Positions 1 to 8,605 of a stretch of DNA of 64,000 bases are shown here, in pieces (positions within the stretch are counted from its first letter, which is position 1; each line of letters opens with the position of its first letter). The stretch covers positions 1-64,000 of the forward strand of contig RXJR01000018.1 of assembly GCA_003963305.1 (NCBI GenBank). Reading direction: 5' to 3'. A program made the position numbers and the translations under genes. This stretch comes from Candidatus Melainabacteria bacterium. GTDB lineage: Bacteria > Cyanobacteriota > Vampirovibrionia > Obscuribacterales > Obscuribacteraceae. A model generated the notes under the pieces. It saw nothing but the letters and a program-made list of their open reading frames with translations, was not told the origin of the DNA and ran no database searches.

Positions 1-2
1 CG

Positions 3-920
3 GCGCTTTACGCAGAGGAGCTTGCCGAGCGCGAAGCGGAGCTGCTGAGAGCCAAAAACTACAGCAAGGAGCAAATCGAGGCAGCGGTTAAGTCCAGGGT
101 CAGTCAGGAAGACTTCTTTGAGGGCTTGCTGCGGCATCTGATGGGTTTGAAGACGGAAGTGAACTTGACGTTCGGCGAAATCTTCAACACCGTCGTGCAC
201 GAAGCCGGGCACGCCCTGGGTATCGCCTATGAGCGTTATCTGGGTCGGACCAATGAAATCGTGCGCTTCATTGCAGTAGAGCCGAGGGGGCGCGCCGGTG
301 GTTTGACCTTCAAAACCCCCGACCGTGATGCCTTTGGCAAGACATTGACGCAAGTCGATGCGGATGCTGTTTGTGGCTTCGGTGGCAGTGCGGCGCAGTT
401 GGTTTTCCTGAACGTGAAAGACTCGGGTCCCGACAACGATTTTGAAGTTGTCGGTCAGAATATCTACCGGGCTATCGGGCGCTGGTACGGTTCTGAAAAG
501 TTGGGTCCGATCTCGCTTGGTCAACGCGGCATGACCGCTTCGACCGAGATGGGGACTGCGCAGAAGGACTTGATCGATGCGGAATGCAACCTCAAGACCA
601 AAGTGCTGTATGCAAGAACCTGGTGGATAATGAATCTCTTTATCCGCTCGGAAAGCATCTGGACGATGTTCTGGGAATTGCTGGAAGGCAAGATCATGCG
701 TCAGGACAGATTCGCCGAAATATTCGACCAGGCTATGGCGGAAGTTAAGGCTCATCCTGAGTGGAGCAACGGCGATCTGGACAGCTTGCTTGAAAAGGTC
801 GCCAGGGACCCCTATGGCTGGTCACCCGAGCCGCTGCAAGCTGAGACGCGCGCTTTCATAAAGGCGCGAATCGAGCAACTGCGTCTGCGTTACGAGGCTT
901 TGAACCAGGTCGGTCAGTAA
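3..920 (+). CDS. M41 (FtsH-type) zinc metallopeptidase domain protein, 5' end outside window
   Basis: The frame is open to the left edge, so only the last ~305 residues are visible. The active-site motif HEAGH is encoded at 198-212. It is followed by an FtsH-like block: EPRGRAGGLTF, then a GGSAAQLVF stretch matching the FtsH GGRAAEE region, then SGPDNDFE, where the Asp after Asn (438-440) matches the third zinc ligand of M41 peptidases. Known for the family: ATP-dependent membrane proteolysis. Whether an AAA+ ATPase domain precedes it cannot be seen; the visible upstream part is a charged helical stretch. It opens a forward cluster that also encodes rhomboid, S41 and M50 proteases. Peptidase assignment is firm; substrate is unknown. 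Confidence 0.85.
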   Translation, partial: ALYAEELAEREAELLRAKNYSKEQIEAAVKSRVSQEDFFEGLLRHLMGLKTEVNLTFGEIFNTVVHEAGHALGIAYERYLGRTNEIVRFIAVEPRGRAGGLTFKTPDRDAFGKTLTQVDADAVCGFGGSAAQLVFLNVKDSGPDNDFEVVGQNIYRAIGRWYGSEKLGPISLGQRGMTASTEMGTAQKDLIDAECNLKTKVLYARTWWIMNLFIRSESIWTMFWELLEGKIMRQDRFAEIFDQAMAEVKAHPEWSNGDLDSLLEKVARDPYGWSPEPLQAETRAFIKARIEQLRLRYEALNQVGQ

Positions 921-1018
921 CGCAACTTACTCCATCACGCTTGGCTGACTGTGCCTCTGGTGCAGCACCGAGCGTGGTGGCACCTCAATCTAATAGTGGT
1001 GGATACACCGGAAATACT

Positions 1019-1663
1019 ATGGATACTCAACTTACGAACTTGCAAGCCTTACTCAGATATCCGGCAGTGAAATGGCTTTTGATCCTGAACATCATTCTCT
1101 TCCCGGTTGGGCTTGTGATTGGTGGCGGGGAAGACTTTCGCGCCGTTGGTCTGATTCCATTCAGCTTCATCGAGCAATTGCAGAGCGGACATCTTTTCGA
1201 TTGTTTGACCGGTTTGATTCGACATCAGTTTTTTCATGTCGATATGACCCACCTGTTCGGAAATATGCTCTTTCTGCTGGCGGTCGGATTATCGCTGGAG
1301 TACACGCTTGGAACAAGACGGTTCCTGGCGCTGTATCTTGTCTGCGGTATGCTTTCCGGCATCGGTCTGGTTCTGTTTTCGCCGAATCTGATTTTCCCAC
1401 TCGTGGGTGCATCTGGTGCGATTGCAGGACTGATGGGGGCGACACTCGTCTTGACCAGAGAGCAGCCGCTAGGGGAACTGCCCATTATCCATTTCACTGT
1501 GCGTGCTAAGCACGTCATAGTGGTGTGGTTGCTGTGGCAGTTCGAACTGCTGTTCCAGGCGCTCGGCAATCCGCTGGCCGGGCAGATGGTCGTGCACATC
1601 ACCGGTCTCGCTGCCGGTTACGCCATAGCGTCGTTCTGGAAATCCAGACTGATCGCTGAATAA
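1019..1663 (+). CDS. Rhomboid-family intramembrane serine protease
   Basis: A 214-residue protein with about six hydrophobic helices. It shows the rhomboid signature in order: HxxxN in an early helix (His78, Asn82 in THLFGNM), catalytic Ser132 in GASGAIAG, and catalytic His193 in VVHITG. Family role: cleaves single-pass membrane proteins within the bilayer. The ATG at 1019 is preferred; an in-frame TTG at 941 would add 26 polar residues not expected before the first helix. No strong ribosome site is visible for either. It lies 98 bases after the M41 gene. The last ~36 bases of the gene are imperfectly repeated just after the stop codon. Confidence 0.88.
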   Translation: MDTQLTNLQALLRYPAVKWLLILNIILFPVGLVIGGGEDFRAVGLIPFSFIEQLQSGHLFDCLTGLIRHQFFHVDMTHLFGNMLFLLAVGLSLEYTLGTRRFLALYLVCGMLSGIGLVLFSPNLIFPLVGASGAIAGLMGATLVLTREQPLGELPIIHFTVRAKHVIVVWLLWQFELLFQALGNPLAGQMVVHITGLAAGYAIASFWKSRLIAE

Positions 1664-1672
1664 GTTCCGTGC

Positions 1673-1710
1673 ATGCAGCGTCATTCTGGAATGCCGGAAG
1701 ATCGCTGCAT
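1673..1710 (+). repeat. Inverted repeat in spacer after rhomboid gene
   Basis: Perfect 8-base arms (1673-1680 and 1703-1710) enclose a smaller 5-base inverted repeat, giving a two-tier hairpin. The segment from about 1677 to 1713 also resembles the rhomboid gene's own 3' end (1627-1663), so the hairpin arose within a partial duplication. No T-run follows. Confidence 0.5.
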
Positions 1711-1782
1711 AGTTGCACTACATGCGATGGCATCGTGCTGGCGCGGTGCCTCGTTCTTCAACATCACACATTGGGTACAAAA

Positions 1783-3603
1783 ATGAGAGACTTTTCCGCC
1801 CCGCTCGCAAGAGCACGAGATGCCCTGCAGCAAACTCGATATAAAATGGCTGCCTTCCTTTCCAGTCTGGTGCCTGATCGGCATACGATATTCAAGGCTG
1901 TCATCGTCTTGATGATTGGAACTTACGCACTCTTTCAGCCTTACATGCTGGAATACATCGCGCCGTTTTTCGGGTTGTCGCTGGCTATATTCTCTTTTGC
2001 CCGAACCCGGCGATTTTGGCTTGCGCTTGTGCTGTTTCCGATCGGAACGACTCTGGTGCTGCTGCCATACCTGTTCATGTACAAGGTGGTCATTCCGTCC
2101 TTCTACGAGGCGTCGCTTACCAGCTACAACCAGACCGAGTTTGGTTTGATGATGGTGATGTCAGTGCTGGGCGTGGCCGGACTTTTGCTGACTGTTATGG
2201 TCTTGCATTGGGCGACTGAGCGCCGTAACTTCTGGCTTGGCACGGTCTGGTTGTTTGTCTTGTCATTGTGCGGTGCCTCCTGGTACGCCAACGATAATGA
2301 TGAATTGCGCGCGTGGCAGTTGGCGACCTATGTTGGTGCCAATGTCGAGCGGCTCGAACACGTTCCTGCCACCGTCAATCGCCTGCTTCCCCAGATTTCT
2401 GCAAAGGGTCAGATCAATCTGGACAACCGTTCCAATCTCTATGTACCGGCAGACAAGCCACACCTGTCTCCCGGCGCGGATAAGATGTACTGGTGCTCGC
2501 CGCTCTACTACAAAGACAACCTTGCTTATAACGTGCTGGGCATGGTGCGCGACGTGATTTGCATCGACTCCGATAAGACGGACATGCAGGCGGCCGCAAC
2601 CACTGTTAGCGCTGGACAGGACGGTGTCTATGAGATCCTCAGCCGTTTGCTTGGATTGTACAAATCAAACCCCGGTGATGGCTTTTTCTGGGTCGGCGAT
2701 CAAAGCTTTCTGACGACCGCCGTCTTGAAGCTACGTCACCCGTTCAGCACCAGGGATAGAGTCATCTACACCTACGCACCGGACGGCAGCCGCCACTACC
2801 TGATCACTTATGTGTCACGCTGTCCTTATGCTCTCGGTGCCATGGTGCCTTGTGTCGGCGGCGTCATGGACGTAAGCACAACGAACTGGATACGGGATCT
2901 CAGCATCGAGGAGGCTGAGAAGCTCTATCCGAAAGCAGTGTTCATCTCGTCGGATTTCGCTGCTACCTTGATCAAGGCGTATGCGCAGTTCTACACGGGT
3001 ATCATCAGCAAGAAGTTCAACCAGCAGTCGGCTGGCGTGATGCAAATGAGCTTGGAAGAACGTCCGAAGGAGCTTGCTCCGGAGGATTTCAACCCGGCCC
3101 CGTACATTACCGAGTTCAAGTCTGAGCTGCGTCCTCAACAGATGGCGTCGCTTGAACCGGCGGGCACCAGAGACGGCAAAGCTCTGACTGCGCTGGCAAT
3201 GGTCGACAATTACGGACATTTGCGGATCTTCGAACCGCGTGCCGGAAGTGGACCCGCAATGGCGATCACTTACGCGCACAATGCTGATCCACGGGTCGAT
3301 TGGGGGCACAAGGTCGTCACTGAAGATAGACCGGTAATTGGTGAGGACGACCACATCTATTGGCTGGTATCTGTCGTCAACGACAATCCCCGCCATCCTT
3401 TGTACATCTCGTCTCTCGTAGACAGTGTGCATTTCACGGCTACGGCGATTCACAATGCGCGTGAACTCGATGATTTTCTAAAGCGAGCTGCAAGCGGCAT
3501 CGAACCAGTCGCTGGTGCAGGCGCTTCAGTTCTGCCAAACGTGTCTCCGGCTCCCGCGCCTGATGCATTTCCGCCCGCTGCTATTGCCGCAGCGCCCAAG
3601 TAG
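1783..3603 (+). CDS. Polytopic membrane protein with large C-terminal soluble domain, unknown function
   Basis: I do not recognise a family. From ATG 1783 the protein is 606 residues. The first ~170 residues contain about five hydrophobic segments, with a short linker between the third and fourth. The remainder (~430 residues) is soluble, mixed alpha/beta, with several Cys (CPYALGAMVPC region) and an Ala/Pro-rich tail ending AIAAAPK. An in-frame GTG at 1669 would add 38 residues encoded by the hairpin spacer and is unlikely. Its place between a rhomboid gene and exported proteins suggests an envelope role; that is inference only. Confidence 0.75.
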   Translation: MRDFSAPLARARDALQQTRYKMAAFLSSLVPDRHTIFKAVIVLMIGTYALFQPYMLEYIAPFFGLSLAIFSFARTRRFWLALVLFPIGTTLVLLPYLFMYKVVIPSFYEASLTSYNQTEFGLMMVMSVLGVAGLLLTVMVLHWATERRNFWLGTVWLFVLSLCGASWYANDNDELRAWQLATYVGANVERLEHVPATVNRLLPQISAKGQINLDNRSNLYVPADKPHLSPGADKMYWCSPLYYKDNLAYNVLGMVRDVICIDSDKTDMQAAATTVSAGQDGVYEILSRLLGLYKSNPGDGFFWVGDQSFLTTAVLKLRHPFSTRDRVIYTYAPDGSRHYLITYVSRCPYALGAMVPCVGGVMDVSTTNWIRDLSIEEAEKLYPKAVFISSDFAATLIKAYAQFYTGIISKKFNQQSAGVMQMSLEERPKELAPEDFNPAPYITEFKSELRPQQMASLEPAGTRDGKALTALAMVDNYGHLRIFEPRAGSGPAMAITYAHNADPRVDWGHKVVTEDRPVIGEDDHIYWLVSVVNDNPRHPLYISSLVDSVHFTATAIHNARELDDFLKRAASGIEPVAGAGASVLPNVSPAPAPDAFPPAAIAAAPK

Positions 3604-3605
3604 CC

Positions 3606-3665
3606 ATTAACCTGATGCCGCCTCATCGCGGCATTAACCTTGCGCCGCTCATTGCGGCATCAACC
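3606..3665 (+). repeat. Two tandem hairpin-forming repeats upstream of a lipoprotein gene
   Basis: A 27-base unit (3606-3632) is followed by a 26-base imperfect copy (3633-3658) and the first seven bases of a third. Each copy contains a GCCGC...GCGGC hairpin; in the first it is seven base pairs (3615-3621 with 3628-3634). The pair lies directly before the ribosome site of the gene at 3685. Confidence 0.7.
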
Positions 3666-3684
3666 ATTCATTTGGAGAAAATCC

Positions 3685-3912
3685 ATGAAAGCAAAATTCC
3701 TGATCTTAGCCGTATTGCTTAGCGCTTTGCTGACTGGCTGTGTCGGCGTTCCCGTCGATGTGGGCGTGGGCGTGCGCGTGCCGATGTATCGGCCGTATGG
3801 CCCCTATAATCACTGGCGTCGTCCTTACATTCCGTACCAGCGTTATCCGTTGTACAACGGGTCTCCGTACCCGTATCAGTATCGTCAATACGATAACTTC
3901 CGTCGCTGGTAA
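3685..3912 (+). CDS. Small Tyr/Pro/Arg-rich lipoprotein
   Basis: A 75-residue protein with a classic lipoprotein signal: basic start MKAK, hydrophobic core, and lipobox LTGC with the Cys at residue ~18. The mature part is short and rich in Tyr, Pro and Arg, without a recognisable domain. A GGAG ribosome site sits eight bases upstream of ATG 3685, which rules out the longer start at 3640. Likely anchored in the outer or inner membrane. It shares Tyr-rich character with the next gene, so the two may act together; function unknown. Confidence 0.75.
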   Translation: MKAKFLILAVLLSALLTGCVGVPVDVGVGVRVPMYRPYGPYNHWRRPYIPYQRYPLYNGSPYPYQYRQYDNFRRW

Positions 3913-3944
3913 TCGTCACTCAACCTCAATCTCCGGAGATAGTG

Positions 3945-4424
3945 ATGAATTCATTGAAAACGACGATTCTGCTGACCGCTCTTTGTGTACCCGTGCTTTC
4001 TCTAGCCTGGGAGGGCGACGGGAGCGGGTCCGATCACGAGTATCTCGAGTATCACGAATACTACGAATACCACGAGTATCGTGAGTACAACGGGGATAGC
4101 CAGCAGCCGCAGCAGTACGAGCCCGCACCGATCGCCGAGCCCACTTTGGCGAATCCGTGTTGCGGTCAGAACCAGCTGCGATACCAGTATGTTCAGCCTT
4201 GTTGCGGTCAACACCAGCAGCCATACCAGAACCTACAGCCGTGTTGCAGTCAGAATCAGCAGCGATACCAGTTTGTGCCGCCCATTGGTGAACCGGCACC
4301 GGGTTCCAATCAGCCGCTTTACCAGGATGTGCCGTATCAAGCATACCCGCAACAACAAAGGCAGGGCTATCCGTTCTACGAGCGATATGAGCGTGAGCGC
4401 TGGCACTGCTTTAAACAACGTTGA
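3945..4424 (+). CDS. Exported protein with EYHEY-type and CCGQ-type internal repeats
   Basis: A 159-residue protein with an N-terminal signal peptide (ending near LSLAWEG). After it come a run of Glu-Tyr-His repeats and three copies of a ~19-residue unit beginning PCCGQ/PCCSQ and rich in Gln and Tyr, then a Pro/Gln/Tyr-rich tail. Paired cysteines suggest disulfides or metal binding; the repeat style is that of surface or matrix proteins. GGAG at 3935-3938 gives a six-base spacing to ATG 3945, preferred over GTG 3942. Possibly co-transcribed with the lipoprotein 32 bases upstream. No family recognised. Confidence 0.75.
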   Translation: MNSLKTTILLTALCVPVLSLAWEGDGSGSDHEYLEYHEYYEYHEYREYNGDSQQPQQYEPAPIAEPTLANPCCGQNQLRYQYVQPCCGQHQQPYQNLQPCCSQNQQRYQFVPPIGEPAPGSNQPLYQDVPYQAYPQQQRQGYPFYERYERERWHCFKQR

Positions 4425-4456
4425 GGCCTGACTGACGTTCTGTCTTAACTGAATGT

Positions 4457-4490
4457 GCGAAAGCGAGACGAGCAATAGTCTCGCTTTCGC
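4457..4490 (+). terminator. 13-base-pair perfect hairpin, terminator-like
   Basis: Arms 4457-4469 and 4478-4490 are perfect reverse complements around an eight-base loop. No T-run follows on either strand, so it may be an mRNA 3' stabiliser or Rho-linked end rather than an intrinsic terminator. Confidence 0.55.
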
Positions 4491-4534
4491 CATCAAAAGA
4501 CGAATCCCATAAACTTTCTATACAGGAATTAAAC

Positions 4535-5074
4535 ATGAAGATCACACACTCGATATTTGCTTCACTCGCTCTGTTGCTGCTATTTGTTGCGGCTGCCCGG
4601 GCAGAGGAAGCTGCACAAGCGAATCCGGTTCAAATAGTCACCTCCGCGAACAACTATGCGGAGATGGATCAGATGTCTCTAGCTCTGATACAGCTGTGCC
4701 GGGCCGATGAGTGTAAGTTTGACAAGATTTTGCTCGATAAGGCTGCAAAAGGTTCAACGACCGTCGCCTTTGTGCAGATGAACACCGTGGACAACGCCGA
4801 ATTCGCTGCTCGCATTCACAAGGAACAGCAAGAAACCCTGGAATTCACTCACAATGTCTTGGTTCGTATCTGGCGGGCATTCGCGCGCTGGGCGGGCTGG
4901 GGTGGAGAATACGAACAGGTGCGGTATCCCATCTATGTGTTCAAAGGTTCAGCACTGACTGTCGCTTATAACATCAACGGAGTGGATGACATCAAGAGTT
5001 TCGTCCAGGTAAATTCCGGCGGCGGTAGCGACGAATCAGGCTTAGAGCCGGAAACCCAGACAGAACAACCTTAA
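4535..5074 (+). CDS. Exported thioredoxin-fold-like protein
   Basis: A 179-residue protein with a signal peptide (cleavage near ARAEEA). The body has the order expected for a thioredoxin fold: a beta-strand leading to LCRADEC (a Cys-x4-Cys pair where thioredoxin has CxxC), a helix, a VAFVQMN strand, and YPIYVFKGS, which matches the cis-Pro loop and following strand. The pair is not a standard redox motif, so oxidoreductase activity is uncertain. A 30-residue Trp-rich insert lies before the cis-Pro strand. The C-terminus is acidic. An AGGA ribosome site precedes ATG 4535. It sits directly before the first S41 protease gene. Confidence 0.65.
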   Translation: MKITHSIFASLALLLLFVAAARAEEAAQANPVQIVTSANNYAEMDQMSLALIQLCRADECKFDKILLDKAAKGSTTVAFVQMNTVDNAEFAARIHKEQQETLEFTHNVLVRIWRAFARWAGWGGEYEQVRYPIYVFKGSALTVAYNINGVDDIKSFVQVNSGGGSDESGLEPETQTEQP

Positions 5075-5087
5075 CTTCCGCATTGTT

Positions 5088-5147
5088 GGGATGACGGCAG
5101 CAAAGCTGTTGGGCGATATCTGCTTAAAGCGCTGTTGTCGTTATCCC
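5088..5147 (+). repeat. Imperfect inverted repeat before first S41 gene
   Basis: GGGATGACG-CAG at 5088-5100 can pair with CTG-CG-TATCCC ending at 5147, giving a long interrupted stem in the spacer between the thioredoxin-like and S41 genes. Confidence 0.4.
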
Positions 5148-5194
5148 GCTCACGGATGCTTTTATCCTTTGTTCAACTAATCATTGGAGTTTTT

Positions 5195-6928
5195 ATGAAA
5201 GACGCAGAAAAAAGCGCTTTTCTTCGGTTTTTGCTGCCGGCACTTGTGGCTGGTCGGCGTGCGCTGCGGGGCAACCTCGGAACGGTCTGCCTCCTGATTC
5301 TGGGCGTGACCCTTGTGCTTATGGTAGCGTTTGGAAGGCACGGAACCATTGGGGCATCAGTAACCGCACGTAGTACCACCACAGCACTTCCTGCCATCGC
5401 AAATGTGACCGCGGATTCCCCGGCCAACGCCGCTGCTGACGCCGCTATGTTCGCGGGGTGTGAACCAGCCAACAGGGGCAGTTTCGATGGACATCTTCTC
5501 TATCGCTGCGTGTTTAATTACACAAGGCAAAGAGAGTACTCACTGATCGATGCCGCCGTTGCTGAAAAGTTTGCCGCTGAGTTCGAGCACAAGCACGATC
5601 AGGATGGCATGCTCGACAGCGAAGATGGTACGAAAAATGCTATTGACGAGATGTTGGCCAGTCTTAATCAGCCTCACACCAGGTTCCTCGATGTGAATGG
5701 GGTTCAACAACTGCTTAGTCACATTCGGGGAACCCTGAGCGGTGTCGGGGCGTATGTAATGCAAAAGGGCGTCGAAAGCCGAATCAAGGCGGCAGGCGTT
5801 AATCCGACTCCGGGACAGCTGCTGGCTGCTCAGATAGTAACGCCAGCGAGTGGCGTATACTTTTGGCCCGCACCTCTGCCCGGTGGTCCTGCTGATCGAG
5901 CCGGTGTGCGCAGTGGTGATCACATTTTGAAGATTGGTGGCGAGCCGGTGGAAGGTCATACTTTCTCCGAGGTGAGCCAGCTTCTGCAGGGGGAGGCGGG
6001 AAGCCAGGTTCAAGTCGTCGTAGAGCGCAGGAGTGGAGGCAATACATCTCAGCTATCTCTGCAGATAACCAGAGAGGCAGTGACAGTGCCGATGGTGCAA
6101 ACTGACGACCTGGATGACACTGCACCTGGTACCATAGCGTCGCTTACTCTGACGGCATTTGCGTCGAAAGACTTGCATATCACTTTCGCGCAAAGCCTCT
6201 TCAGGCTCTGTACAGGCATATCATTGCCCGTTAACGCCGGGGGCGGAATCGATTTCCCAACCGACTACGATCCGGAAACAGGCTGTAAGTTGAAAGGACT
6301 TGTGCTCGACTTCCGTAACGACGGTGGAGGCAGAGATGATTTCGCTAAAATCATTCCGCAGTTGTTGATTGACCATGGACCTCTTGTTTCTACATGGGAG
6401 CGTCATGGCAATCAAATAGTCGAAACCAAGTTGGTGCTCGAGCCGAACACCCTGGTGACGGAAATCTTTATCGATGGTGAGCTGAAAAGTGCCACGGGCG
6501 CCGACCGATACATGAATCTGTTACCACGCAATCTTCCGATTGTGGTGCTGATCAACGGACGCAGTGCCAGTGCATCGGAAATGGTGGCGGGTCTTTTGCA
6601 GCGTCATGGTGCAACCATCGTCGGTACGCCTTCTTATGGCAAGGATGTAGGACAGGAAGTGATTCCGCTCGCTTTCGGCACTGCTCTTAAAACCACAGTG
6701 CTCAAGTTCAAGCCTGGCGATGAAGAGCTTGGAGCTGCGATCATGCCTGATGTTGAAGTCGAGCAATCGACTGCATATCTGGATGATCCGATGTCTGTCC
6801 GAGATGCGCAGCTGACCCGAGCTGTCGAGGTGATTCGCAATCGCATTGCGCAGGCTTCGACGGCTTCGAGGCGGGCAGACCAGTTGCGTCAGCAACACAA
6901 AGAACGCGACGCTCGCGCCGCTCTCTAA
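5195..6928 (+). CDS. S41-family PDZ protease (C-terminal processing peptidase type), membrane anchored
   Basis: A 577-residue protein with one N-terminal transmembrane segment (residues ~28-47), so the catalytic part is extracytoplasmic. Residues 89-105 form a CxPxNRGxFDGxxLYxC module shared with the next S41 gene. A PDZ domain spans ~217-292 (GGPADRAGVRSGDHILKI). The S41 core includes LDFRNDGGG, then SASASE with nucleophile Ser459, and SYGKDVGQ with general base Lys483, so the Ser-Lys dyad is intact. The family cleaves C-terminal tails of periplasmic proteins. GGAG at 5185-5188 fixes ATG 5195. A ~45-residue insert (about 340-370) around a Cys pair is unusual. Confidence 0.9.
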   Translation: MKDAEKSAFLRFLLPALVAGRRALRGNLGTVCLLILGVTLVLMVAFGRHGTIGASVTARSTTTALPAIANVTADSPANAAADAAMFAGCEPANRGSFDGHLLYRCVFNYTRQREYSLIDAAVAEKFAAEFEHKHDQDGMLDSEDGTKNAIDEMLASLNQPHTRFLDVNGVQQLLSHIRGTLSGVGAYVMQKGVESRIKAAGVNPTPGQLLAAQIVTPASGVYFWPAPLPGGPADRAGVRSGDHILKIGGEPVEGHTFSEVSQLLQGEAGSQVQVVVERRSGGNTSQLSLQITREAVTVPMVQTDDLDDTAPGTIASLTLTAFASKDLHITFAQSLFRLCTGISLPVNAGGGIDFPTDYDPETGCKLKGLVLDFRNDGGGRDDFAKIIPQLLIDHGPLVSTWERHGNQIVETKLVLEPNTLVTEIFIDGELKSATGADRYMNLLPRNLPIVVLINGRSASASEMVAGLLQRHGATIVGTPSYGKDVGQEVIPLAFGTALKTTVLKFKPGDEELGAAIMPDVEVEQSTAYLDDPMSVRDAQLTRAVEVIRNRIAQASTASRRADQLRQQHKERDARAAL

Positions 6929-6935
6929 TCAACCT

Positions 6936-6985
6936 CCGCCATCGTTTTGCGCGTCACAGCCGTTGCGCGCGCTTAACGATGGCGG
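6936..6985 (+). repeat. 11-base perfect inverted repeat between the two S41 genes
   Basis: Arms 6936-6946 and 6975-6985 are perfect reverse complements, with a GC-rich inner part. It lies in the 83-base spacer between the two S41 genes. No T-run follows. Confidence 0.55.
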
Positions 6986-7011
6986 TTCACTTCCATTAAT
7001 CAGGTAATCTT

Positions 7012-8556
7012 ATGAAGAAACTTTCTCTCGTCAAGAAACATCCGGTGCTGGCAGCCGTAGCGGCTCTAGCTTTCTTTTTCGCTGCGTTTGACTGGTTCAG
7101 TTCTGATGAATGTAGCCCGTCAAATCGTGGACCTTTCGATGGAAAGGTTTTGTACACCTGCACGGTCAAAGCTGTGGCAGATATTCATCGGGGCAACACC
7201 GATCCGCAGGTGCGTCAAGCCTGGCTGGACGTGTGGTTGCATCGCTTTGACAATTCCAATTTGCTCGCTGATGAAACCGGCACGTTGAAGGCTGTGACCG
7301 ACATGCTCATGAGCATGAACGAGCGCTTTGACTATTTCTACACGCCGGCTGAGACTCGCCAGAACAGCATCGACGAAGAGGGGCAGATTGCAGGCATTGG
7401 TGCCAACATTGCTTTCGTTGGCAAAACATCAGCCGCTCTCGAGAAACTGGAGCTTCCGAAATATCCGACATCACAAGCGCGTGCCCTGCTGCGGAAAAAG
7501 TATGGCACTGCAGGTAATGGCGCCCGCTTCGAGAAGATTGTTGTTGCATCCGACCCGGCTCCTGGCACGCCTGCTTATGGAGCTGGATTGAAGGCTGGAG
7601 ACCAGATTCTTGAAATCAACGGTGCCGCGATTGACGCGAGCGCCGACGCCGAGGCTTTGATTGCCAATGTGCGTGGGCCTGAAGGCAGTCGAGTTACCTT
7701 GAAGATATTATCTGGAGCAGAGGGTAAGCAGAGAACTGTGCACCTGGTGCGTCAGATTATCAAGATGCCGGCGGCCAGTGAGAGCGATATCGGCGATGTG
7801 GGTGTGGTGCGTATTGCCGAATTCGACAGTGAAAACACTGCGGCCGACGTTCATGAAGCGGTGGACAAAGCTTGCGGCGTGACAGGAGCGAAGGAGCCCG
7901 AAAAAGGCTGTAAGGCTAACGCGCTCATAATCGATTTGCGCGACAATCCCGGTGGCAGGCTGGATTTGGTGCTCAATGTCGTTCAGCTGTTCGTCGATCA
8001 GGGCAGTCTGGTCACCGTTAACATGCGAAACGGCGATCACACGGACAGTCAGAACTACATCTTGACCGCAAACCAGCTATCCCTGACTCTTCCTGACGGC
8101 ACCGCTCAGCACGTAAAGCGCTGGATTCCGGTGCACTTTCCGCTGGATCGTCCTATCGTCGTGCTGACCAATGAAAATACCGCCAGTGGTGCGGAAGCTC
8201 TGGCTGAAATGCTGCAACGTTACAGGAACGCCATTGTCGTAGGCAGGAGAACGGTTGGTAAGGGTGTGGGGCAATGTCCTGTCGGTTTGCCTTTCGACTA
8301 TTCCCTGTTTCCTATCTGCATGGAGTATTCCATCGACAATAAGTCGGTCGACTGGGTTGGCGTTACTCCGGATGTAGAAGTGGCGGCCGGCGATGGCGCT
8401 TCGGACTTGCAGATGGCCAGAGCCCTCGAGGTTGCTCACAATCCTTCCGCATTCGCTGCAGCGAACAGCAACGTTGATCTGACTTCCATCATGAAACAGC
8501 GTAAGGCTGAGTTCAGTGATGCCCAAGAGAAGATGCGTGCACTGTTGGGTCTTTAG
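7012..8556 (+). CDS. Second S41-family PDZ protease, paralogue of the preceding gene
   Basis: A 514-residue protein with an N-terminal membrane anchor (residues ~11-29). Residues 34-50 repeat the CxPxNRGxFDGxxLYxC module of the upstream paralogue. A PDZ domain lies at ~174-247 (YGAGLKAGDQILEING). The S41 core has IIDLRDNPGG, then NENTASGAE with nucleophile Ser392, and TVGKGVGQ with Lys417; the Ser-Lys dyad is complete. It differs from the first copy by a shorter N-terminus and an extra Cys pair late in the protein (QCPVG...PIC). The two copies are divergent enough to have separate substrates. Next gene follows after 49 bases. Confidence 0.9.
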   Translation: MKKLSLVKKHPVLAAVAALAFFFAAFDWFSSDECSPSNRGPFDGKVLYTCTVKAVADIHRGNTDPQVRQAWLDVWLHRFDNSNLLADETGTLKAVTDMLMSMNERFDYFYTPAETRQNSIDEEGQIAGIGANIAFVGKTSAALEKLELPKYPTSQARALLRKKYGTAGNGARFEKIVVASDPAPGTPAYGAGLKAGDQILEINGAAIDASADAEALIANVRGPEGSRVTLKILSGAEGKQRTVHLVRQIIKMPAASESDIGDVGVVRIAEFDSENTAADVHEAVDKACGVTGAKEPEKGCKANALIIDLRDNPGGRLDLVLNVVQLFVDQGSLVTVNMRNGDHTDSQNYILTANQLSLTLPDGTAQHVKRWIPVHFPLDRPIVVLTNENTASGAEALAEMLQRYRNAIVVGRRTVGKGVGQCPVGLPFDYSLFPICMEYSIDNKSVDWVGVTPDVEVAAGDGASDLQMARALEVAHNPSAFAAANSNVDLTSIMKQRKAEFSDAQEKMRALLGL

Positions 8557-8605
8557 CCGGCTCAGCATTCCCCAAAAATAACTTAGTCCTCAAGCAGGAG
8601 TGTTC

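Noticed and set aside
2815-3453. Minus-strand frame opposite the membrane protein gene at 1783
   Set aside because: Arg/Asp-rich shadow without a ribosome site; the plus-strand gene fits the cluster.
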